Below are positions 52,211 through 59,591 of a DNA stretch of 64,000 nucleotides, piece after piece. The DNA is taken from positions 1 through 64,000 of the forward strand of contig JALUWX010000107.1 in the NCBI GenBank assembly GCA_027019265.1, read 5' to 3'. Source of the DNA: Phycisphaerales bacterium. GTDB lineage: Bacteria; Planctomycetota; Phycisphaerae; Phycisphaerales; UBA1924. Positions within the stretch are counted from its first letter, which is position 1, and every line of letters starts with the position of its first letter. The translations under genes were made by a program, and so were the position numbers. Under the pieces are notes generated by a model that did not search any database, was not told where the DNA came from, and worked only from the letters and a program-made list of their open reading frames with translations.

Positions 52211-53551
52211 ATGAGCGCCACGAAAGTCGTCATCCTAAACCAGTACTACGTGCCCGATGTCGCTTCGACGGGGCACCTGCTCCACGAGCTCGCTGTGGAG
52301 CTCGCTTCGCTCGGGTTCGAGGTCGAGGTGCTCACGGGTCGTCCGAGCTACGGGCCCCCGGATACGTGGCAGGACTGCCCGCTCAAAGAAGACAGCGAGG
52401 GGGTCAAGATCCGCCGTCTGCGCGTGGCGCGGTTCGACAAGAACAACCTTTTCGGGCGCGCGTTCAACTACCTCACGTTCGTGGTCCCGTTGGTGCTGAG
52501 CGTGCTCCTCCGCTCGCGCAAGGACACGGTGTACCTGTACACGACGAACCCGCCGTTCCTCGGGGTGATCGGATGGTTCGTGTCGCTCTTCCGTCGTCAC
52601 CACTACGTGACCCTTCTCCATGATGCGCACCCACAGCTCGGGATCTGGGTCGGGACCTTCAAGAAGGGGTCCATGATCGAGCGCGTGTGGATGTACGTGA
52701 ACAAGCTCAAGTACAAGCGCACGCGCGAAGCGATCGTGCTGTGCTCCGCGGCGAAGGAACTCGTCGCGAACACCTACCCGATCGAGCGCGAGCACATCCA
52801 CGTCGTCCCGAACTGGGCCGACGGCGATGACCTGCACCCGATCTCGAAGTCCGACTCCCGGATCGCGCAGGAGCACGGGCTGCTCGACGATTTCACACTG
52901 CTCTACTCGGGGAACATCGGGCTCTATTACGACTTCGACACGGTCCTCCAAGCGGCGGAGCTGCTCAAGGACGAGCCCTTCAAGCTCGTGCTCGCCGGGG
53001 GCGGAGGGAAGAAGGACCAGGTCGCGAAGATCGTCAAGGAACGCGGGCTCACCAACGTGCTCATGCTCCCCTACCAGCCCTTCGAGATGCTCAACGAGGC
53101 GCTCAACGCGTGTGATGCGTCGCTCGTCACGATCGCTGAGGGGATCGAGGGGATCAGCTTCCCGAGCAAGCTCTACACGTCGCTGGCCGTCGGGAAAGCG
53201 ATCGTGGCGCTGTCGGAGGACTGGTCGGAGCTCCGCACGATCGTCGAGGACAACGACTGCGGGATCTGGTCGGCGCTGGGTGATGCGGAGACGTTGGCTT
53301 CGAAGCTGCGCGAACTGATCCATGATCGGGAGCGTGCCCGCGCGATGGGGGACCGGGCTCGTGGGGTCTTCGATCAGGGCTACACGCGCCAAGCGTGCGC
53401 GGCCAAGTACGCTGAAGTCCTCAAGCTCGCGGATCCTCAGTACACGAAAGAAGAGACACAAGCGCGGCGCGAGCGCCTTGCAGAGCTGCTCGCGAAGGGC
53501 GCGGCCGTGGTCTCGGACGAGCACCCCGAGCGCGAGGGAGCGATCTCATGA
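52211..53551 (+). CDS. WbuB-like GT4 glycosyltransferase
   Basis: A 446-residue GT-B enzyme. Start KVVILNQYYVPDVASTGHLLHELAVELASLGFEVEVLTGRPSY, the WbuB/fucosamine-transferase-type N-terminus; YLYTTNPPFLGVIGW and HDAHPQLGIWVGTF continue it. Donor domain: LLYSGNIGLYYDFDTVLQAAELL, LAGGGGKKDQVA and EGIEGISFPSKLYTSLAVGKAIVAL. WbuB-like enzymes transfer N-acetylated aminosugars. The next gene starts within its last bases (ATGA). Confidence 0.88.
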   Translation: MSATKVVILNQYYVPDVASTGHLLHELAVELASLGFEVEVLTGRPSYGPPDTWQDCPLKEDSEGVKIRRLRVARFDKNNLFGRAFNYLTFVVPLVLSVLLRSRKDTVYLYTTNPPFLGVIGWFVSLFRRHHYVTLLHDAHPQLGIWVGTFKKGSMIERVWMYVNKLKYKRTREAIVLCSAAKELVANTYPIEREHIHVVPNWADGDDLHPISKSDSRIAQEHGLLDDFTLLYSGNIGLYYDFDTVLQAAELLKDEPFKLVLAGGGGKKDQVAKIVKERGLTNVLMLPYQPFEMLNEALNACDASLVTIAEGIEGISFPSKLYTSLAVGKAIVALSEDWSELRTIVEDNDCGIWSALGDAETLASKLRELIHDRERARAMGDRARGVFDQGYTRQACAAKYAEVLKLADPQYTKEETQARRERLAELLAKGAAVVSDEHPEREGAIS

Positions 53552-54324
53552 GCGCGATCGACGATCGACCATTGCGTGTGCTGTTCGTGACGGAGGACGA
53601 TCCGCTCTACGTGATCAAGTTCTTCGAGGTCTTCTTCGAGGAGTACCCAAAGGACAAGATCGAGATCGTGGGGGTGAGTGTCCAGGAAGCGTTCCACGAA
53701 CCGAAGTGGAAGACGGCAAAGCGGATCTTCCGGTTCTACGGCGCGATCGATTTCTGCCGACTCCTCGCGCGGTACTTCAAGGTGAAGATGCGCGGGGACT
53801 CCATCGCGAAGCTCGCGCGGGAGAAGGGGCTCACCGTCGTCCCGTGCACCTCCGTCAACGACGAAACGTACATCGCGCAGGTCAAGAAAATCGATCCGGA
53901 CGTGGTCGCGAGTGTCGCGGCGCCGGAGATCTTCAAGACGGGGATCCTGGGCGCGGCGCGTCTGGGGTGCATCAACATCCACTCGGGCCGACTCCCGATC
54001 TACCGGGGGATGATGCCGAACTTCTGGCAGCTCCTCCACGGGGAGAAGACGGCCTGTGTGACGGTCCACGAGATGGTCGAGAAGCTCGACGCCGGGGGGA
54101 TCCTCGGGACCCTCGAGTGGGAGCTCAAGGAACGCGATTCGCTCGACCGGGTCATCACGGGGACCAAGCGCGACGGGGCGCGGCTCATGATGGACGTCAT
54201 GCTCAAGATGAAGCGCGGCGAAGCGGAAGCGACACCCCTCGACATGAGCAAGAAACAGTACTTCTCCTTCCCCCAGCCCAAGGACGTGAAAGCGTTCCGC
54301 AGGCGCGGGCACACGATGATCTGA
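53548..54324 (+). CDS. Formyltransferase-family protein (sugar N-formyltransferase-like)
   Basis: A 258-residue protein with the formyltransferase fold of Fmt/ArnA. NIHSGRLPIYRGMMPNFWQLLHGE carries the catalytic NxHxS/G-LPxYRG motif, followed by VHEMVEKLDAGGILG, where the motif Asp is present. N10-formyltetrahydrofolate would be the donor. The position inside an operon with a WbuB-like GT4 and a deacetylase points to formylation of an amino sugar. ATGA overlap with the GT4 gene; one base separates it from the deacetylase gene. Confidence 0.83.
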   Translation: MSAIDDRPLRVLFVTEDDPLYVIKFFEVFFEEYPKDKIEIVGVSVQEAFHEPKWKTAKRIFRFYGAIDFCRLLARYFKVKMRGDSIAKLAREKGLTVVPCTSVNDETYIAQVKKIDPDVVASVAAPEIFKTGILGAARLGCINIHSGRLPIYRGMMPNFWQLLHGEKTACVTVHEMVEKLDAGGILGTLEWELKERDSLDRVITGTKRDGARLMMDVMLKMKRGEAEATPLDMSKKQYFSFPQPKDVKAFRRRGHTMI

Positions 54325-54325
54325 G

Positions 54326-55171
54326 ATGACGACGAAGCCCAAGGCCGCCATGTCGATCGATGTCGAGGACTGGTTCCAGGTCGAGAACCTGAAGTCCGTG
54401 GTCGCGCGTGATACGTGGGACGAGCGCGATCTGCGCGTCGAGCGGAACACGGACCGGATGCTCGAGCTGATGGCGAAGCACAACGTGAAGTGCACGTGCT
54501 TCATCCTCGGGTGGGTCGCGGAGAAGTGCCCTTCGCTCATCAAGCGGATCGCGGATCAGGGGCACGAGATCGCGTCGCACGGGTACGGGCACGACCTGAT
54601 CTATTCGTTGTCGCACGACGAGTTCCGTGAGGACATGAAGCGCGGGATCGGGATCGTCGAAGACCTGACGGGCGCGAAGGTGCGCGGGTACCGGGCGCCG
54701 TCGTTCTCGATCACGGACTGGGCGATCGACATCCTCCAGGAGCTCGGGCTGACGTACGACTCGTCCGCGTTCCCCACGGTCGCGCACGATCGGTACGGGA
54801 CGCTCGAGGGGATGGACTCGGGGAAACCCGTCGTGGAGATCCGGGATGGGTTCCACGAGGTGTGCGTGTCCGTGCTCAAGCTCGGGAAGAAGGGGATCCC
54901 GTGGGCCGGGGGCGGATACTTCCGTCTGTTCCCGTACCCGATCTTCAAGCGCGGGGTCAGGAAGATCCTGAGCACGGGGAACCCGTACGTCTTCTACATC
55001 CATCCGTGGGAGATCGACCCGGGTCAGCCCAAGATGTCGGGTCTGAAGCGCTCCCACAAGTTCCGTCACTACAACAACCTCGACAAGTGCGATGCACGCT
55101 TCGATGACCTGCTCGGGTCGTTCGAGTGGGCTCCGGTCGGGGATGTTCTGGATGCGCACCTGAAGGGCTGA
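54326..55171 (+). CDS. Polysaccharide deacetylase of the exosortase (PEP-CTERM) locus type
   Basis: A 281-residue NodB-fold enzyme. AMSIDVEDWFQVENL...RVERNTDRMLELMAKHNVKCTCFILGWVAEKCPSLIKRIADQGHEIASHGYGHDLIYSLSHDEFREDMKRGIGIVEDLTGAKVRGYRAPSFSITDWAIDILQELGLTYDSSAFPT is the pattern of the deacetylase subfamily found beside exosortases (TIGR03006-like). SIDVED supplies the first metal ligand pair; SHGYGHD the second. The family hydrolyses N-acetyl groups of exopolysaccharide. Two PEP-CTERM proteins lie 1.5 kb downstream, but no exosortase gene is in the window. It meets the convergent gene 55172 at adjacent bases. Confidence 0.9.
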   Translation: MTTKPKAAMSIDVEDWFQVENLKSVVARDTWDERDLRVERNTDRMLELMAKHNVKCTCFILGWVAEKCPSLIKRIADQGHEIASHGYGHDLIYSLSHDEFREDMKRGIGIVEDLTGAKVRGYRAPSFSITDWAIDILQELGLTYDSSAFPTVAHDRYGTLEGMDSGKPVVEIRDGFHEVCVSVLKLGKKGIPWAGGGYFRLFPYPIFKRGVRKILSTGNPYVFYIHPWEIDPGQPKMSGLKRSHKFRHYNNLDKCDARFDDLLGSFEWAPVGDVLDAHLKG

Positions 55172-56410
55172 TCAGCTCTGTGGGCGCGATTGGGTGGGGA
55201 AGCACATCGCGTATTGTGAGCCGTAGATGGGGTAGTCGGAGACGACCCGGTATCCGCGCGTGCGCGATGCGTCGTACCCGAGGGTGTCGAAGACCTCGCT
55301 CAGGAGCTTGCGGGATCGGGGCACATGCGACGACGCGAACCGATCGAGCCCGCTCCCCAGATGCTCGACGTGTTCGAGCAGATCGAGCCGATCGATGTCG
55401 CGCTGCCGATCGTTGATGTCCGCTTGCCCATTGATCGCCGTGTCGTAGATCAGGAGCTCGGGATGCGCACCGGGGTAGAGGTCTTCGTGGACGAGGGCGT
55501 CGAACTGGAGACGACGGGAGGGGATGTTGATGTCCGAGGACGCCCACGCTTTGCGCGTTGTGTCCTCGATGTAGCGCGGGATCTCCGCGCGGTTCACTTC
55601 GCACGTCACGAGGGTCGTGGAATGCGCGGACCCAAACTCGTCCCCCTCGAGGAGGTAGTGCATCATCTCCCCCGCGCGGACGGGGGTCAGCTCGGGGGTG
55701 GGAGCGCTTGAATAGTCGGAGAGGGTCGCGTCGGTGGCGCGTTCGATCGGATCCCCCGAGAGCGAACGGGGGAGACGCGAATCCCCGGACTCGACGGCAC
55801 GGCGTGAGGTGAACTTGATCCGGACCCCGGGGCGCAGACGCTGGAGATTGACCAGGCACTTGATCCAGACGACATCGATGTGATCGTTGTCGGGGGAGGG
55901 CGCGAAGATCGCGGTCTCCGCGTAGACCTCAGCCTGGGCGCCCTTGAGCTGGGACATCGCGCGGAAGGCCGCTTGCTTGCGCCTGAGCTCGAACTCCCGG
56001 CGTGCTTCGGGGACCCAGGCGCTCAGGATCGCTTCGAGCGCGCTCCGATCCCCGATCTCGGAGCGGATGAGCTCCTCGAAGTTATCGACGGCTTGGGATG
56101 CCTGTGCGATCAGCTCCGGGTTCACCCCGTGCTTCGCGCTCGCTTTGAGGACCCGGCGCAAGGGTTCCGGTCCTGGCGCGCGATGAAGGACGGACATCGA
56201 GTCGGGAGAGCGGAGTGCTTTGAGGAGTCTGGATGCGAGGACTTTGTCCACCCCGAGTTCGCCGGCCAGCCGTTGAGGTCCCGAATCGGACCCGGGGACC
56301 TGTTCGATGACGCGCGTGAGTCCCTCGAGGAGCGATTCTCCAGCGCGCGAGAAACGGACCTCGATTGATTCGTTCGCGACAGCGTTGGGTTGGGTCTCGG
56401 GGGTGGTCAC
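55172..56410 (-). CDS. Putative HTH-containing protein, function unknown
   Basis: A 412-residue soluble protein from GTG 56410, which has AAGGA upstream; the track ORF continues to 56479. An N-terminal segment SLLEGLTRVIEQVPGSDSGPQRLAGELGVDKVLASRLLKALRSPDSMSVLHRAPG looks like a winged-helix/HTH domain. About residues 85-150 are helical, and the rest is mixed alpha/beta with no catalytic motif I recognise. It lies tail to tail with the deacetylase and divergent from a PEP-CTERM gene. It could be a transcriptional regulator for that locus, which is inference from position and the HTH. Confidence 0.55.
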   Translation of the reverse strand: MTTPETQPNAVANESIEVRFSRAGESLLEGLTRVIEQVPGSDSGPQRLAGELGVDKVLASRLLKALRSPDSMSVLHRAPGPEPLRRVLKASAKHGVNPELIAQASQAVDNFEELIRSEIGDRSALEAILSAWVPEARREFELRRKQAAFRAMSQLKGAQAEVYAETAIFAPSPDNDHIDVVWIKCLVNLQRLRPGVRIKFTSRRAVESGDSRLPRSLSGDPIERATDATLSDYSSAPTPELTPVRAGEMMHYLLEGDEFGSAHSTTLVTCEVNRAEIPRYIEDTTRKAWASSDINIPSRRLQFDALVHEDLYPGAHPELLIYDTAINGQADINDRQRDIDRLDLLEHVEHLGSGLDRFASSHVPRSRKLLSEVFDTLGYDASRTRGYRVVSDYPIYGSQYAMCFPTQSRPQS

Positions 56411-56722
56411 ACGTGATCCTTGTGGGTAGATGAGCGATCGTTCTCCGAAATCGGGGGCTGAGAATACCCCCCCAACCACGATCAGCCCTGATCCTACCAG
56501 AAGAATGAGGGTCGCACAAGATTTCCATAAAGTTTCCTAGAAACATCCTTGCAACCCATCCCCGGGAGCGGGTACAACTGGAGTTGGCACGGAACCCTTG
56601 CTCTGGATCGGGTTTGGAGCATGATGGGTTGGGTGCAAGGAACCGACGACCCGGGCCAACGCCGCTCGGGGATACGGGCAAGGTGCAACGCCCGACAACA
56701 TGCTGAAGAAAGGGAGAACAGA
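56411..56722. promoter_or_regulatory. 312-base divergent intergenic region
   Basis: No coding frame. It holds the promoters of the HTH gene (minus) and the PEP-CTERM gene (plus). An imperfect inverted repeat of 14 and 18 bases (CCTTGCAACCCATC and GATGGGTTGGGTGCAAGG) spans 56547-56640 and could fold into a long hairpin in RNA or act as an operator. AAAGGGAG stands at a good distance from ATG 56723. A TGGCAC-N7-TTGC sequence at 56584 has the wrong spacing for a sigma-54 promoter. Confidence 0.4.
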
Positions 56723-57457
56723 ATGAACACCAAAGGAATGATCATGATCGCTCTGGGCTTGGGCACAACGAGCGCCATGGCCGGGATCGCCGGGACCACC
56801 GTGGTCGATTTCGAGGACGGGACCACCCAGGGCTGGGAAGGCCCTCAGGGTCCCGGGGGGAACTCGTTCATCGATAACACGGCCGGGGTCGGTGGTGGTG
56901 CTGGGTACCGGACCCAGTTCAACAACTTCGGGATCACGTTCGCGAACTCGACCAATGCCGCGTTCACCGGGGACTTCTCCGGGTTCGATTCCGTGACGTT
57001 CGGGGTCGATGTGCGTGTCGATCAGATCGGGACGTTCCTCCCCGTGTCTCGGCCGTGGGTTGTTGAGCTCCGCTCGCACTCCCTCGCGCAGGGTGGGTTC
57101 CCTTGGACGAGCGTGTACTTCGTGCTCGACAACATCTCCCAGTCCAACAACGCGGATTACCAGTCGTACTCCGTGACGATCGACCCGACCTCGGGGATGC
57201 TCCCGGCCGGGTGGGGTGGGTACGGCGCTGAGGATCCCATGACCTTCGAGCCCATCCTCCCCGATGGGGTCACGTTTGCTGATGTGCTCGCTGACGTGGA
57301 CGAGATCGCGTTCACCACGCTCCAGCCCGGGTTCTTCTTCTCGTTCGATGACTACGACGTGACCCTGGACAACATCTCGGTCACGGCGACCCCCACCCCG
57401 GGCGCACTCGCGCTGCTGGGTCTGAGCGGGATCGCCGGGACGCGCCGTCGGCGCTGA
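56723..57457 (+). CDS. PEP-CTERM sorting-domain protein
   Basis: A 244-residue exported protein. The signal peptide is about residues 1-20 (MNTKGMIMIALGLGTTSAMA). The body is a jelly-roll-like, carbohydrate-binding-type beta-sandwich (VDFEDGTTQGWEGPQGPGGNSFID...VRVDQIGTFLPVSRPWVVELRS...VYFVLDNISQ). The C-terminus is PTPGALALLGLSGIAGTRRRR: a short Pro motif, a hydrophobic helix and an Arg cluster, recognised and cleaved by exosortase in known systems. It has a related neighbour at 57585. Probably surface-anchored. Confidence 0.83.
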   Translation: MNTKGMIMIALGLGTTSAMAGIAGTTVVDFEDGTTQGWEGPQGPGGNSFIDNTAGVGGGAGYRTQFNNFGITFANSTNAAFTGDFSGFDSVTFGVDVRVDQIGTFLPVSRPWVVELRSHSLAQGGFPWTSVYFVLDNISQSNNADYQSYSVTIDPTSGMLPAGWGGYGAEDPMTFEPILPDGVTFADVLADVDEIAFTTLQPGFFFSFDDYDVTLDNISVTATPTPGALALLGLSGIAGTRRRR

Positions 57458-57468
57458 ACGTTGAGCTC

Positions 57469-57484
57469 CCGGGCGGAAGCCCGG
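57469..57484 (+). terminator. Short hairpin between the two PEP-CTERM genes
   Basis: CCGGGC and GCCCGG pair around GGAA, followed by an A/T-rich AATATTTAA. It lies 12 bases after the stop at 57457. Without a clear T-run this may slow rather than stop transcription, and it may separate the expression of the two genes. Confidence 0.45.
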
Positions 57485-57584
57485 AATATTTAACCACTCC
57501 CGTGGTGTGTCATCGTCGATGCGCCGCGGCTTCGAAATGCGGGATAGCCCTGACCACGACACAGGGCGTTTGAACTGGAGACCC

Positions 57585-58316
57585 ATGATGTATGTGAAGA
57601 TGAAACGGAACGCGGCGCTGGCCGCGGGTGTGATCGGTGTGCTCGGATCGGTTTCGAGCGCGGCGGTGTCCGACACGGTGACGTTCGACGGCGACTTCGG
57701 CGGATTCAATGTCAGCGGAGGTTTCCACGAGTTCGTCGATGACGGGATCGGGAACACCCACCTGCGCAGTGTCGCGGAGACGTTCGGGATGGAGTGGTGG
57801 ACGGATCGGAACGATTCGTTTCTCGGAGACTACACGGCGCATGACCAGATCACGCTGTCGATCGATCTGCGTGTGGACACGCTCCAGTTCTTCGGACAGG
57901 ACACCACCCGATCGGTCGTCGTCGAGCTGCGCAACTCGCGCTATCGGGAGAGCATCTTCCAGTACGCGAGCGTGTGGTTCGTGCTCGATCGGGAGTTCTC
58001 GACGGCGAACAACTCCGAATGGGAGACGTTCAGCGTGACGTTCGACCCCAACGCCGTCGCGCTCCCGGAGGGGTGGGGCGGGTACGGGGGGTCCGATGAC
58101 GCGGACGGTCCCGTGCTCCCCGACGGGGTCGGGTTCAACGACATCCTGAGCAACGTCGATCAGCTCGTGTTCTCGACCCTCGTGCCTGTCGAGCGGTACC
58201 CGTTCACGAACTTCGATATCCATGCGGACAACATCTCGATCTCGACCATCCCCGCTCCGGGCGCGGCGGCGCTGCTCGGGCTCGGTGGTCTGGTCGGCGC
58301 GCGTCGTCAGCGCTGA
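57585..58316 (+). CDS. PEP-CTERM sorting-domain protein, paralogue
   Basis: A 243-residue protein closely resembling the preceding one: matching blocks are VRVDTLQFF, RSVVVELRNS, VWFVLDREFS-NNSEWETFSVTFDP, LPEGWGGYGG and LPDGVGFNDILSNVDQLVFSTL. The signal peptide is about residues 1-27. The tail TIPAPGAAALLGLGGLVGARRQR is the exosortase-type sorting signal. GGAG precedes two consecutive ATGs (57585 and 57588). Arisen by tandem duplication. It has its own terminator. Confidence 0.83.
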   Translation: MMYVKMKRNAALAAGVIGVLGSVSSAAVSDTVTFDGDFGGFNVSGGFHEFVDDGIGNTHLRSVAETFGMEWWTDRNDSFLGDYTAHDQITLSIDLRVDTLQFFGQDTTRSVVVELRNSRYRESIFQYASVWFVLDREFSTANNSEWETFSVTFDPNAVALPEGWGGYGGSDDADGPVLPDGVGFNDILSNVDQLVFSTLVPVERYPFTNFDIHADNISISTIPAPGAAALLGLGGLVGARRQR

Positions 58317-58342
58317 TCGCGGAATCACGATTTCTCTCGTCC

Positions 58343-58376
58343 GGCACGCGCGGTGGACTCATCGCGCGTGCCTTTT
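58343..58376 (+). terminator. Terminator after the second PEP-CTERM gene
   Basis: A perfect 10-bp stem, GGCACGCGCG with CGCGCGTGCC, has a 10-base loop and is followed by TTTT. It lies 26 bases after the stop at 58316, before the convergent epimerase gene. Confidence 0.82.
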
Positions 58377-58394
58377 CATTTCTGATGCGGGTGG

Positions 58395-59468
58395 TCAGAC
58401 CCCGGCGGGTTCGGCGGCCGGCTTGTCCACGAACACGGTCTGCGCGGGGGGTTGGTGCCATTCCGCGTTCTCGTGTTTCCCGGATTCCTGGTACCACTTA
58501 ACCATGCGCCGGATCCCTTCCTTGAGCGGGACCTTGGGGGTGTACCCGGTCGAGAGGATTTTGTCCGCTTCGAACTTGGTCTGGGTCTTGAAGAGCTTTT
58601 TGATCCGGGCCGTCGAGATCGGGAGGTTCTTCCCCGTGAGCTTGATGACGACGTCGAAGGGGAGCCCCATCATCATCCCGACCCAGTAGGGCACACCCGG
58701 CGCGGGTTTTTTCCCGAGACACTCGGACACGGTGTCCGAGATCTGGGTGCTCGTGAGGTCGGGCTTGTCGATGAAGTTGAAGACCTCGTAGGGCTCGATC
58801 TCCCGGTTGGGCTTTTTGGGGTTGAGCCCGAGGAGGAAGAGGGTCGCATCGACGATGTTCTCGACGTACGACAGGGACTTGATGTTGGTGCCTTCGCCGA
58901 AGCGGAAGTACTTCCCGGAGTCGATCTGACGGATGAGGGAGTACATGTTCGCGAAGTTGTGGACCCCGAAGGTGACGGTGGGTCGGATGATGAGTGCGCG
59001 TCGTCCGTCACCCTTCTTGGTCCATGCTTCGAAGACGTCTTCGCCCTTGCGTTTGGATCCGCCGTAGGGGGTGTTGGGGATGGTTTCGGAGTGTTCGAAG
59101 TGGGGTGGGGGCGCGTCGCCGTAGGTCGCGACGGTGGAGTAGAAGACGACGGACTTCACACCCGCGCGGTCGAGCGCATCGCACAGGACCTGGGAGCCCC
59201 GTTCGTTGACGTCGTAGTAGGTGTCGTGCTCGATCCCGAAGTCGTGGTGCGCGGCGGCGAGGTGGACGACGAGATCGACCCCCACGAGCGCTCGGTCGAG
59301 CGCATCGGGGTCACGGATATCCCCCTTGATGTACGAGGATTCGGAGGCCGGGGTCCCGGGGGTGGGATCGACGAGGTCGAGGGTGAGGCGCTCGTGTCCC
59401 AGAGCACCGAGATCTCGGTGGAAGTATTCGGCGATAAAGCCGGAGCCACCGGTGATCAGGATCTTCAT
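58395..59468 (-). CDS. NAD-dependent epimerase/dehydratase (extended SDR)
   Basis: A 357-residue SDR. MKILITGGSGFIAEYFHRDLGALGHE carries the Rossmann glycine motif, DLVVHLAAAHHDFG follows, and the catalytic Tyr-x3-Lys is TPYGGSKRKGE. Substrate strands differ from fcl and gmd, so its sugar-nucleotide substrate is not fixed. The C-terminal segment (about 260-357) is a longer lid than usual, with LPFDVVIKLTGKNLPISTARIKKLFKTQTKFEADKIL. It sits between the PEP-CTERM pair and the sulfate permease gene. Confidence 0.85.
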   Translation of the reverse strand: MKILITGGSGFIAEYFHRDLGALGHERLTLDLVDPTPGTPASESSYIKGDIRDPDALDRALVGVDLVVHLAAAHHDFGIEHDTYYDVNERGSQVLCDALDRAGVKSVVFYSTVATYGDAPPPHFEHSETIPNTPYGGSKRKGEDVFEAWTKKGDGRRALIIRPTVTFGVHNFANMYSLIRQIDSGKYFRFGEGTNIKSLSYVENIVDATLFLLGLNPKKPNREIEPYEVFNFIDKPDLTSTQISDTVSECLGKKPAPGVPYWVGMMMGLPFDVVIKLTGKNLPISTARIKKLFKTQTKFEADKILSTGYTPKVPLKEGIRRMVKWYQESGKHENAEWHQPPAQTVFVDKPAAEPAGV

Positions 59469-59591
59469 CTCGAGCCCTTTCGTCGTCCCAAACGGGGATC
59501 CGCGTCAGTGGTACGCGGATCCGTGTCCATAGTTCATTGTTGTCATGAAGATCGGCGATCGTGGGGGATCGGTGTGATGTTTGAAGGGGAT

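Noticed and set aside
56584-56602. TGGCAC...TTGC sequence resembling a sigma-54 promoter upstream of the PEP-CTERM gene
   Set aside because: There are 12 bases between the GG and GC instead of the required 10, so the site would not be a functional -24/-12 element.
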